Shown piece after piece: positions 1 to 7,708 of a stretch of 64,000 nucleotides of DNA. Positions within the stretch are counted from its first letter, which is position 1, and each line of letters opens with the position of its first letter. Source of the DNA: Pristimantibacillus sp052113225. GTDB taxonomy: Bacteria > Bacillota > Bacilli > Paenibacillales > Paenibacillaceae. The notes beneath the pieces are model-generated. The model searched no databases. It was not told the origin of the DNA and saw only the letters and a list, made by a program, of their open reading frames with translations. The translations under genes were made by a program, and so were the position numbers. The stretch covers positions 339,945-403,944 of the forward strand of contig NZ_JBFRCT010000006.1 in assembly GCF_052113225.1 (NCBI RefSeq), given 5' to 3'.

Positions 1-1013
1 TCGAGCCCGTAGAACACCGAGAAAATAACGAGCATAGATGGAGTAGCATCAAGCGCGAATGGAAGGAACAGCAGTGACAAACCCCGTAAGCCGTAGTACC
101 AGAACAATAGCCAGCGGCTGTCGAAGCGGTCGGACAACCAGCCGGAGATTGTCGTTCCGAATAGGTCAAATATGCCCATCATCGCCAGCAGCCCTGCAGC
201 AGCAACCTCAACCATTCCGTGATCGCCGCAGGCGGCAATAAGATGAGTGCCAATCAAACCATTTGTTGAAAATCCGCAGAAAAAAAAGGTTCCAGCGAGC
301 AGCCAAAACGTTTTATTTTTCATCGCAAAAACAAGATTATGAATAGGAGTAAGAAATAAATGGCCTCGGAATGGCGTTGGAACAACCACTTCATCCGTTC
401 CATAAGGAGCAGCACCAACATCGGAAGGATGATTCCTCATCCATATGGCTACAACAACAAGTACGACGACAATGCCGGCTACCGCTGTATACATTGCATA
501 CCGCCAGCCGTAATCGGAGGTCATCCTGGCCAGAAGGGGCAGGAACAACAGCTGTCCTGCAGCAGCACTTGCCGTCAATAGTCCAACGACAAGTCCTTTG
601 CGCTTGACGAACCATAGATTGCTGACGGTGACCCCAAGCACGTTGGCCATCATACCTGTTGCAAGACCGGAGACAAGACCCCAAAGCAGATCAAACTGCC
701 ATAAGGCAGTGATGAATGGCGTAACCGCAAGGCTTGCCGCTAATATCGACAGAGACAGCAGCACCACCTTTCGAATCCCGAAGCGCAGCAAGAGGGCAGC
801 AGAGAAGGGACCAACAAGCCCGTAAAGTAAGATTCCAATCGAAGCGACACTGGAGATTTCGCCTCTGCTCCAGCCAAATTCCTCTTGGAAGGGAATCATT
901 AATACACTTGGCATGGAGCGAATACCTGCGGATACTAACAGGGTAACGAAAGTTAGCAGAACGACAATCCAGCCATAATAAAACTTACTTTTTACTTGTA
1001 CTTGATTTGTCAT
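1..1013 (-). CDS. MFS transporter, 3' end outside window
   Basis: Major facilitator superfamily secondary transporter of the inner membrane; substrate unknown. The minus-strand frame is open from the ATG at 1013 to the window edge (337 codons), so the C-terminus is missing. The N-terminus reads MTNQVQVKSKFYYGWIVV and is followed by alternating hydrophobic helices, with the usual basic loop after helix 2 (LLLRFGIRK) and a second such loop near residue 290 (SGWLSDRF), which fits an MFS fold of 12 helices. A GAGGTG ribosome-binding site precedes the ATG. The gene lies 69 bp downstream of a marR gene on the same strand, and each has its own copy of the same palindrome upstream, so the MarR protein probably represses it. 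Drug or small-acid efflux or uptake is possible; the sequence does not decide. Confidence 0.85.
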   Translation of the reverse strand, partial: MTNQVQVKSKFYYGWIVVLLTFVTLLVSAGIRSMPSVLMIPFQEEFGWSRGEISSVASIGILLYGLVGPFSAALLLRFGIRKVVLLSLSILAASLAVTPFITALWQFDLLWGLVSGLATGMMANVLGVTVSNLWFVKRKGLVVGLLTASAAAGQLLFLPLLARMTSDYGWRYAMYTAVAGIVVVLVVVAIWMRNHPSDVGAAPYGTDEVVVPTPFRGHLFLTPIHNLVFAMKNKTFWLLAGTFFFCGFSTNGLIGTHLIAACGDHGMVEVAAAGLLAMMGIFDLFGTTISGWLSDRFDSRWLLFWYYGLRGLSLLFLPFALDATPSMLVIFSVFYGL

Positions 1014-1029
1014 TTCACACCTCAATTTT

Positions 1030-1045
1030 GTTTGTACATACAAAC
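1030..1045. promoter_or_regulatory. Palindromic operator upstream of the MFS gene
   Basis: GTTTGTACATACAAAC is a perfect 7-2-7 inverted repeat lying 17 bp upstream of the transporter start. The same core, TTGTA-NN-TACAA, recurs upstream of the adjacent marR gene at 1576-1587. This is the size and symmetry expected of a MarR dimer site; the protein-DNA assignment is inference. Confidence 0.6.
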
Positions 1046-1082
1046 GTATAATTAAAAAAATTTGATTAAACAAAAAATTAAA

Positions 1083-1538
1083 TTATCTCTCTAATTGATC
1101 ACTTGTCGCCTCTTGCGTTTGGGTCAGAAGCACTGCAGCTTCGACGCCAAGAATGTCTTGATACGTTTGAAGAAGCTTCTTGGAAGCGGCTCGAATAGTT
1201 GGTTCCAGCTCCCGGCCTTTCTCTGTTGGGTAGACAAGGACCGTCTTGCCCTGTACCTTGCGCTCCACGAGACGTTTGCCTTCCAGCTTATCGATGAATC
1301 GAGTGAGGGTGGAGGGAGTAATATACAGCTTCTCGGACAATTCCTTCTGCGTAATGCCAGGCTTTGCTACAACCAACCGGATTACATAGCCGTATGCAGG
1401 AGCAAGCCCCGTTGTTGCGAAAGCTTCGTCAGCCATGCGGGTAATGGCTCTGCTCAAGCGATTCGTTGTGAAGTAGAGACAATTATGCAAAAAAGACTCG
1501 TTAGCGTCGTCTTCGTTGGTGAGGTTCTCGTTTGTCAT
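1083..1538 (-). CDS. MarR family transcriptional regulator
   Basis: Winged-helix dimeric regulator of the MarR family, 151 aa, usual length. Seen: an N-terminal dimerisation helix, then the helix-turn-helix around residues 62-85 (GITQKELSEKLYITPSTLTR) and the basic wing around 95-108 (RLVERKVQGKTVLVYPTEKG). The start chosen is the ATG at 1538, because a GGAGGG ribosome-binding site sits 10 bp before it; the open frame continues upstream without a supported start. It precedes the MFS gene on the same strand, and both have the same palindrome upstream. The likely role is ligand-responsive repression of itself and the transporter; the ligand is unknown. Confidence 0.9.
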   Translation of the reverse strand: MTNENLTNEDDANESFLHNCLYFTTNRLSRAITRMADEAFATTGLAPAYGYVIRLVVAKPGITQKELSEKLYITPSTLTRFIDKLEGKRLVERKVQGKTVLVYPTEKGRELEPTIRAASKKLLQTYQDILGVEAAVLLTQTQEATSDQLER

Positions 1539-1575
1539 ACGATATACCCTCCTCGTTAATGTGATGACTTCTATT

Positions 1576-1587
1576 TTGTATGTACAA
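1576..1587. promoter_or_regulatory. Palindromic operator upstream of marR
   Basis: TTGTATGTACAA, a 5-2-5 inverted repeat 38 bp upstream of the marR start, shares its arms with the site at 1030-1045. The placement suggests negative autoregulation. Confidence 0.55.
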
Positions 1588-1706
1588 CAAAAATAATAAA
1601 AAAAGGGAACCCTGTCAATAGAATTTTTGCGGAGGATGGAAAATGCCCATAAGGACACTCTCCAGCCAATGGATGCGTAATTTATGCCGGTATCATATGC
1701 GTTAAG

Positions 1707-1850
1707 TTAGTTGTCTTCCTCTGCCTCATAAGCGATTAAGCTGATTGTTGATCCGAATTGATCCGTCAGCTTCTGCTCCAAATGGCGAATCTCCTCAAGA
1801 GCATCTACATGACTCCCAAGCTCTGCAAGTTTAAAATAAGTCTCTGTCAT
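1707..1850 (-). CDS. Small hypothetical protein, 47 aa
   Basis: An unrecognised short gene. The ATG at 1850 is preceded on the minus strand by a TTGGAGG ribosome-binding site at good distance. The product (starts MTETYFKLAELGSHVDALEE, ends AYEAEEDN) is acidic and predicted helical, with one hydrophobic stretch (GSTISLIAY) near the C-terminus. It is transcribed away from the two-component system at 2038. The good ribosome-binding site and protein-like composition support a real gene; no function can be assigned. Confidence 0.6.
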   Translation of the reverse strand: MTETYFKLAELGSHVDALEEIRHLEQKLTDQFGSTISLIAYEAEEDN

Positions 1851-1997
1851 CCCGTTATTCCTCCAATCTTCACATCTATTCCTCATTCTTCTCGCGGGCG
1901 AGGCTTCTTATACGAATCGCTCGTTGTTCTTTACGAGGGCGTTTAGTACACTTGAAGGGGGATCCTTTTATTTTCCATTACCCGGGAAATTGTTATT

Positions 1998-2009
1998 ATC
2001 ATTAATGAT
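1998..2009. promoter_or_regulatory. 12-bp palindrome before the two-component operon
   Basis: ATCATTAATGAT is perfectly self-complementary and lies 28 bp before the histidine kinase start, in the divergent region. An autoregulatory response-regulator site is one possibility; AT-rich palindromes of this size also arise by chance. Confidence 0.25.
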
Positions 2010-2037
2010 TCACGATGTCAAACGGAGGGTTCATCCG

Positions 2038-2886
2038 ATGTCTTATAAATGGCTGAAGTTTTTTATCATGTGGCTGCCTGTAATTGTGGTTGGATTATGG
2101 GAGTACGTACGGCATGTCTTTTTGCTGCCTTTTATCTCGATGGAGCTTGGCAACTTTCTTGCGCCTGCACTTGTATTTCTTATCACCTTAACTTTAACAA
2201 GAGGGCTGTTTGCCAAGCTCGAGCAGATGCAGGAGGCACTGCAAAGGGAGCGGTTATCAAAGGCGTCCTTCCAGCAGCGTGAGCAGCTGGCGCGTGAACT
2301 GCATGACGGCATATCGCAATCCTTATTTTTACTGTCGGTAAAGCTTGATCGGCTTGAGCATACAGAACTAAATGATGAGGCAAGAGAAACGACAGAACAG
2401 ATCCGTAAGACGGTTAAGCATGTCTATGAGGACGTCCGCCAATCGATCGCCAATTTGCAGTCTCCGGCTGTAGTTGTAGATGATTCCTGGCTGAATGCAA
2501 TCTACAGTGCGGCCTCTGATTTGCTGCAAAACAGCGGCATCCACGTTCAGCTTGACTGGCAGCTTCCGGAAGGAGTCTTGACGAATAAACAGATGGTGGA
2601 GCTTCAGGCCATTATTCGGGAAGCGCTGATGAATGTCCGAAAGTATGCGCAGGCAACGGAAGTACAGGTCATTTGCCATCAGCTTGATGAGGATGGGAAT
2701 TTTGACTGTGAAATAAGAGATAACGGAGTAGGGGCAGAGTCTAGCAAAATTGAAGCAAAGGATCGCTATGGCATCCGAATGATGAAGGAACGGGCAGAGC
2801 AGATGGGCTGGTCGTTCCGCATTACAAGTGCCAAGGGAGAAGGGACATGGATTCGTATTATGTCAGGAGGGGACAAGAATGAATAA
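2038..2886 (+). CDS. Sensor histidine kinase, HisKA_3 type
   Basis: Membrane sensor kinase of the NarX/LiaS class, 282 aa. Two membrane helices (about residues 8-30 and 38-57) leave almost no extracellular domain, which suggests sensing within the membrane. The dimerisation/phosphoacceptor helix carries His89 in REQLARELHDG. The ATPase domain has an N-box (IIREALMNVRKYA, about residue 195) and a G1 box (IRDNGVG), followed by a YGIRMMKERA segment. The start at 2038 is supported by a GGAGGG ribosome-binding site. The stop overlaps the response regulator start by 8 bp, so the two form one coupled operon. The stimulus is not visible from the sequence. Confidence 0.93.
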   Translation: MSYKWLKFFIMWLPVIVVGLWEYVRHVFLLPFISMELGNFLAPALVFLITLTLTRGLFAKLEQMQEALQRERLSKASFQQREQLARELHDGISQSLFLLSVKLDRLEHTELNDEARETTEQIRKTVKHVYEDVRQSIANLQSPAVVVDDSWLNAIYSAASDLLQNSGIHVQLDWQLPEGVLTNKQMVELQAIIREALMNVRKYAQATEVQVICHQLDEDGNFDCEIRDNGVGAESSKIEAKDRYGIRMMKERAEQMGWSFRITSAKGEGTWIRIMSGGDKNE

Positions 2887-3586
2887 GGAGCAGGAAGCAT
2901 TAATCCGGGTATTTCTGGTGGATGATCATCCGCATGGAAGAGAAGGTATGCGGGAGATTATTGGTTCGGATCCGGATTTCACGGTTGTTGGCGAAGCAGC
3001 GAGCGGTGAGGAAGCGATTGCCCGCATCGATGATGTTTTACCCGATCTCGTGTTGATGGATATCAATATGCCGGGGATGGGAGGACTTGAAGCGACGCAG
3101 CAGTTAAAGTTTCTATACCCTTCCTTAAAGATTGTCATGGTCACGGTATCCGATGATATTACCCATCTGTTCGAGGCGATAAAGCGGGGGGCACAGGGTT
3201 ATCTGTTTAAAAATTTAGCACCTTCGGCTTGGAAGGAATACCTGCGGGCTGTTGTGGTTGATGAAGCGCCTATGTCGAAGGAGATTGCCTTCAAGCTGCT
3301 GCAGGAGTTTTCATCTGCGGTATCTGGCGGCGCGGCCGATGGAAACAGCAGGGCTAAGCCGGGAATAAGTGATTCTTCTGTGCTGACCACACCTCTTACA
3401 TCTAGAGAGAAGGATATTCTTGAGCGCGTAGTGACGGGGGAATCGAATAAGGAAATTGCAACGGCATTTGGGTTATCCGAGCATACGGTCAAGAATCATC
3501 TGAAGAACATTTTGCAGAAGCTGCATCTCGATAACCGAGTTCAGCTTACCCGTTATGCATACGAGCAAGGACTGCTGGGAAAATAG
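2879..3586 (+). CDS. LuxR/NarL-type response regulator
   Basis: Partner of the kinase just upstream, 235 aa. The receiver domain (about 8-125) has the acidic pair Asp15-Asp16, phosphoacceptor Asp61 in LVLMDINMPG, and a conserved Lys in GYLFK. A linker of about 50 residues leads to a C-terminal LuxR helix-turn-helix (LTSREKDILERVVTGESNKE, then the recognition helix SEHTVKNHLKNI). The ATG at 2879 follows AGGAGGGG and overlaps the kinase stop, so the longer frame starting at 2828 is not needed. Targets are unknown; the next gene downstream, pheS, has its own promoter and T-box. Confidence 0.93.
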   Translation: MNKEQEALIRVFLVDDHPHGREGMREIIGSDPDFTVVGEAASGEEAIARIDDVLPDLVLMDINMPGMGGLEATQQLKFLYPSLKIVMVTVSDDITHLFEAIKRGAQGYLFKNLAPSAWKEYLRAVVVDEAPMSKEIAFKLLQEFSSAVSGGAADGNSRAKPGISDSSVLTTPLTSREKDILERVVTGESNKEIATAFGLSEHTVKNHLKNILQKLHLDNRVQLTRYAYEQGLLGK

Positions 3587-3615
3587 GTCTGTCTATGTTT
3601 GTTTAACTCATGGAG

Positions 3616-3644
3616 TTGCAAGGGAATAAGGAAAAGCATATAAT
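3616..3644 (+). promoter_or_regulatory. Sigma-A promoter of pheST
   Basis: TTGCAA, a 17-bp spacer and TATAAT lie between the response regulator stop and the T-box leader. Transcription would begin near 3651, about 37 nt before stem I of the T-box. Confidence 0.75.
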
Positions 3645-3687
3645 ATGGATTATTGTGTCTATAATATTTTAAAATGAGTAAAGCTTT

Positions 3688-3967
3688 GATGGAGATAAGT
3701 AAGCAGAACTGCCGGACAGGGAGAAGACGCCATGGATTGCGAGCGTTTTTACGATAACCAGGCTGCTGAAATTCACTCCGGAGCAGACATCTGAACCGCT
3801 GCGGCCTTGTTGCCAAAGCGTGAGTAGGGAAGGTCCGGTTCCCGCCGTTAACGGGGCTTAAGGGATTGTGTTGTTTGCTTATAGGTATAAGCGAGGAACA
3901 GCAATCCAAATTAGGGTGGTACCACGGTCTTTCGTCCCTTACGGGGAGGAAGGCCTTTTTTTGTTTT
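3688..3967 (+). promoter_or_regulatory. T-box riboswitch (tRNA-Phe sensing) of pheST
   Basis: Leader RNA that reads the charging state of a tRNA and controls termination before pheS. The T-box sequence AGGGTGGTACCACG is at 3913-3926, where it base-pairs with the uncharged tRNA acceptor end, and is followed by the competing terminator. Stem I can be closed by GATG at 3688 and CATC at 3788. A TTC phenylalanine codon at 3772-3774, on the 3' side of stem I, is the likely specifier and agrees with the pheS gene downstream. The T-box motif and terminator are seen directly; the exact specifier is inferred. Confidence 0.93.
3926..3967 (+). terminator. T-box regulated terminator
   Basis: GGTCTTTCGTCCC pairs with GGGGAGGAAGGCC around a TTAC loop (13 positions with one mismatch and G-U pairs) and is followed by seven T residues. 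It overlaps the T-box motif, as required for mutually exclusive terminator and antiterminator. Confidence 0.9.
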
Positions 3968-3997
3968 TATAATCCAAGATGGAGGCGAGATTTTACG

Positions 3998-5029
3998 ATG
4001 AAAGAACGTTTGGAAGCCCTACGCGGCGAAGCGCTGCAAGAGCTGCAGCAGGTCGATAATCCGCAGCAGTTGAATGATTTACGTGTCAAATACTTAGGAA
4101 AAAAAGGTGCACTTACCGAGATTTTGCGCGGTATGGGCGGCCTTAGCGCTGAAGAGCGTCCAGTGATTGGTCAAGTGGGGAATGAGGTTCGCGCTGCGAT
4201 TGAATCGGTTATTGACGAGAAGCAAAATGCTTTCCTTGCGGCTGAGACAGAAAACCGTCTTCGCGCAGAAACCATTGACGTAACGCTGCCAGGTAAAGCT
4301 TTGCCTACTGGCGCTGTACATCCACTGAACAAAGTGGCGCAAGAAATCGAAGATGTATTCGTAGGCCTTGGTTACTCCATAGCAGAAGGTCCGGAAGTGG
4401 AAACCGATTATTTCAACTTCGAAGCGCTTAATCTGCCGAAAAATCACCCGGCCCGCGACATGCAGGATTCGTTCTATATTACGGAAGATATCCTGATGCG
4501 TACTCATACATCCCCGGTGCAAGTGCGGACGATGCAGCAAATGAACGGCAAGCCTATTAAAGTCATTTGCCCTGGTAAAGTATACCGCCGCGATGATGAC
4601 GATGCGACTCACTCGTTCCAATTCAATCAAATTGAAGGTCTTGTGGTTGGTCCTAACATCCGCATGAGTGATCTGAAAGGCACGCTGCTTCAGTTTGTAC
4701 AACAAATGTATGGGGAGCAGGCACAAATTCGTCTTCGTCCAAGCTTCTTCCCGTTCACGGAGCCAAGTGCGGAAGTAGACGTAACCTGCGTACAATGCGG
4801 CGGTCATGGCTGCCGGATGTGTAAGCAAACAGGCTGGCTTGAAATTCTTGGCTGCGGCATGGTTCATCCGCGCGTGCTCGAGATGGGCGGCTACGATCCA
4901 GCAGAAGTGAGCGGATTTGCATTTGGTATGGGCGTAGAGCGTATTGCTCTTTTGAAATACGGCATCGATGACATCCGTCATTTCTATACCAATGATCAAC
5001 GGTTCTTAAGCCAATTCGCGAGAATGTAA
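3998..5029 (+). CDS. pheS: Phenylalanyl-tRNA synthetase alpha subunit
   Basis: Catalytic subunit of the alpha2-beta2 class II synthetase that charges tRNA-Phe in the cytoplasm. It has 343 aa, the usual length. The N-terminal coiled coil (about 1-85) contacts tRNA. Class II motif 2 shows the characteristic VYRRDDDDATHSFQF and the following QIEG, and motif 3 is GFAFGMGVERIALLKYGIDD near residue 310. The start at 3998 has GGAGGCGAG upstream; the longer open frame runs back through the T-box terminator and is not coding there. pheT follows after 18 bp, so the two are co-transcribed under T-box control. Confidence 0.98.
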   Translation: MKERLEALRGEALQELQQVDNPQQLNDLRVKYLGKKGALTEILRGMGGLSAEERPVIGQVGNEVRAAIESVIDEKQNAFLAAETENRLRAETIDVTLPGKALPTGAVHPLNKVAQEIEDVFVGLGYSIAEGPEVETDYFNFEALNLPKNHPARDMQDSFYITEDILMRTHTSPVQVRTMQQMNGKPIKVICPGKVYRRDDDDATHSFQFNQIEGLVVGPNIRMSDLKGTLLQFVQQMYGEQAQIRLRPSFFPFTEPSAEVDVTCVQCGGHGCRMCKQTGWLEILGCGMVHPRVLEMGGYDPAEVSGFAFGMGVERIALLKYGIDDIRHFYTNDQRFLSQFARM

Positions 5030-5047
5030 GGGGAGGGGAAATAAGCG

Positions 5048-7495
5048 ATGAAAGTATCTTACCAATGGTTGAATGAATATACGGATCTAAGCGGCTACAC
5101 AGCCGATGAATTAGCAGAAAAAATGACTCGCGGCGGTATCGAGATTGACGGCGTGGAATCTCTGAACAAAGGGGTAACCGGCGTAGTTGTCGGATACGTG
5201 AAATCCCGGGAGAAGCATCCGGATGCAGATAAGCTGAGCGTATGTAAGATTGATGTCGGCACAGGCGAAGAGCTTCAAATCGTATGTGGAGCGAAGAACG
5301 TTGATGCTGGACAAAAGGTTCCGGTTGCGATGATCGGTGCGAAGCTGCCTGGCGACTTTGCGATCAAACGTGCGAAGCTGCGTGGTGTAGAATCGCAAGG
5401 GATGATCTGCTCGGCGAAGGAGCTTGGCATTAATGACAAGCTGCTGCCGAAAGAGCAGCAGGAAGGGATTCTTGTGCTTCCTGAATCGACACCAATTGGT
5501 ATGCCAATCGGCGATATTCTTGGCATCAATGATGAAGTGCTTGAGCTGGATCTGACGCCTAACCGTTCCGACTGCCTCAGCATGTTAGGCGTTGCTTATG
5601 AGATTGGTGCCCTGACAGGCCGTGAAGTTCGTCTGCCTGAGGCTGTTGTGAATCACGCGGCTGATCGTGCAGACAGCCATATCTCGGTATCGGTAAGCGC
5701 ACCTGAGCAATGCTCGCATTACAGCGCGCGATACATTAAAAGTGTAAAAATCGGCCCATCTCCACAATGGCTGCAAAACCGCCTGATTGCAGCGGGTATC
5801 CGCCCGATCAGCAACGTTGTTGACGTAACAAATTTCGTTATGCTCGAGTATGGCCAGCCGCTTCACGCTTTTGACGCGGATTCCATTACGACAGGCCGTA
5901 TCGATGTACGTTTGGCGAAGCCAGGCGAGAAGCTTGTTACACTTGATGATCAAGAGCGTACACTTGAGCCGCATATGCTTGTGATTACAGACGGTGAGAA
6001 GCCTGTTGCTCTGGCTGGTGTTATGGGCGGGGCGAACTCGGAAGTGAACGAGAAAACCGTTAACATCCTGCTTGAGTCGGCTAGATTTGACGGTGGTACG
6101 GTTCGCAAAACCTCCCGTCAGCTTGGTCTCCGTTCGGAATCAAGCATCCGCTTCGAGAAAGAAGTAGATCCTGGCCGCGTTATTCCAGCTCTGAACCGCG
6201 CTGCAGCACTTATTGCTGAGCTTTCAGATGGACTGGTTGCAGAAGGAATTGTTGAAGTGGTTACCGCTGAGGCGAAGCCGGCTGTTGTTGACGTGACACT
6301 TGCGAAGATCAATGGCTACCTTGGAACGGAACTCTCGAGACTGGAAGTGGAAACGATCTTTGGCCGCCTTCACTTTGGTTTCCGTTTAGCAGATGCAGAT
6401 GATCGTTTCTCCGTAACAGTACCAACTCGTCGCGGCGATATTACGCGTGATGTAGATTTAATTGAAGAAGTAGCTCGTTTGTACGGCTATGACAATATTC
6501 CAACGACGCCTATTCACGGTGATGTGACGCCTGGCGCGTTGACGAAGCCACAAGCGATTCGCCGCGAGCTTCGCAGAAGACTGACGGATGCAGGTCTGCA
6601 TGAAGTGATGAGCTATTCATTCACTGGCCCTGCTCGTACGGAAATATTCCCTGATCTGTCTGGCGCGGGATTAAAGCCAGTGAAACTGGCGATGCCGATG
6701 AGCGAGGACCGCAGCGTCCTTCGTACAACGCTTCTCGCACAGTTGCTTGAGACGGCGACTTATAATCGTAATCGTAAAAATGAATCCTCTGCTATTTTTG
6801 AAATCGGCAGTGTATTCCACACGGAGGAAGAGGAGCTCACTCGTCTTCCACATGAGAAGCATCGCCTCGCAGTTCTTCTTACTGGTAACCGCGTTGATGC
6901 ACAGTGGAACCGCAAATCGGCTCCGGTTGATTTCTATGATGCCAAAGGCGTCCTTGAGACCGTTATTGATGTTCTTGGCTTAACGGCTAAAGTACGTTAT
7001 GAATCGGCGCAGCCTGTGAACTTCCATCCAGGAAGAACAGCAGCTGTAATCGTGGATACAGCACATGGACCGGAAACAATCGGTTATGTTGGCCAGCTGC
7101 ACCCTACACTGCAGTATGAGAGCGATCTTTCTGACACTTATGTAGTTGAGATAGAGCTGGGCAAATTGTATGAGCTGGCAGATTCCAGCATTGTATACAA
7201 GGCGCTTCCTCGTTACCCGGCTATGCAGCGTGACATTGCGGTTGTGCTCGATGCTGCCGTTCCGGCTGCGAAGCTTACAGCAACAGCTTGGGCCGTTGCC
7301 GGTGAATTGCTCGAGTCTGTTCGAGTGTTTGACGTGTTCACAGGTGAGAAGCTTGGAGTAGGCAAGAAGAGCGTTGCTTTGTCGCTCCTTTACCGTCATG
7401 CGGACCGTACGCTGACCGACGAAGAAGTGACAGAACTGCACGGTAAAGTTGTTGCAGAACTAGAACAATCTTTTGCGGCAGAATTAAGGAAGTAG
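5048..7495 (+). CDS. pheT: Phenylalanyl-tRNA synthetase beta subunit
   Basis: Structural and editing subunit of phenylalanyl-tRNA synthetase, 815 aa, full length. Domains in order: EMAP/OB-fold tRNA-binding region (about 40-150), B3/B4 editing module (about 210-385), B5 domain (about 410-480, with RRGDITRDVDLIEEVARLYG), a catalytic-like core, and the C-terminal anticodon-binding FDX-ACB domain (about 720-815, with LPRYPAMQRDIAVV). The ribosome-binding site is GGGGAGGGG. It is the second gene of the T-box operon and ends in a strong terminator. Confidence 0.98.
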   Translation: MKVSYQWLNEYTDLSGYTADELAEKMTRGGIEIDGVESLNKGVTGVVVGYVKSREKHPDADKLSVCKIDVGTGEELQIVCGAKNVDAGQKVPVAMIGAKLPGDFAIKRAKLRGVESQGMICSAKELGINDKLLPKEQQEGILVLPESTPIGMPIGDILGINDEVLELDLTPNRSDCLSMLGVAYEIGALTGREVRLPEAVVNHAADRADSHISVSVSAPEQCSHYSARYIKSVKIGPSPQWLQNRLIAAGIRPISNVVDVTNFVMLEYGQPLHAFDADSITTGRIDVRLAKPGEKLVTLDDQERTLEPHMLVITDGEKPVALAGVMGGANSEVNEKTVNILLESARFDGGTVRKTSRQLGLRSESSIRFEKEVDPGRVIPALNRAAALIAELSDGLVAEGIVEVVTAEAKPAVVDVTLAKINGYLGTELSRLEVETIFGRLHFGFRLADADDRFSVTVPTRRGDITRDVDLIEEVARLYGYDNIPTTPIHGDVTPGALTKPQAIRRELRRRLTDAGLHEVMSYSFTGPARTEIFPDLSGAGLKPVKLAMPMSEDRSVLRTTLLAQLLETATYNRNRKNESSAIFEIGSVFHTEEEELTRLPHEKHRLAVLLTGNRVDAQWNRKSAPVDFYDAKGVLETVIDVLGLTAKVRYESAQPVNFHPGRTAAVIVDTAHGPETIGYVGQLHPTLQYESDLSDTYVVEIELGKLYELADSSIVYKALPRYPAMQRDIAVVLDAAVPAAKLTATAWAVAGELLESVRVFDVFTGEKLGVGKKSVALSLLYRHADRTLTDEEVTELHGKVVAELEQSFAAELRK

Positions 7496-7510
7496 GCAGG
7501 AAACCTTTTA

Positions 7511-7557
7511 AGTCGCATCGAAATAGTTCCTTGTGAACTTTCGATGCGGCTTTTTTT
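7511..7557 (+). terminator. Intrinsic terminator of pheST
   Basis: AGTCGCATCGAAA and TTTCGATGCGGCT form a 13-bp stem with a 15-nt loop, followed by a run of T. It separates pheST from the zapA-like gene. Confidence 0.93.
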
Positions 7558-7708
7558 GTGTTTTTTGCCCATGAAAGGCTTCTCAAAATGAGTTTTTTCA
7601 CATAAATGAAACTTTAGCTGTCGTTTCTTGTTACATAGATGAAGGCAAATGATTGAATTTGATGAAGCACCTTAAAATGTGAGGCAGATAAATAGGAGGT
7701 TACCCAGT

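Noticed and set aside
4094..4999. 301-aa minus-strand frame opposite pheS
   Set aside because: Shadow of a strongly conserved essential gene; no ribosome-binding site or recognisable motifs.
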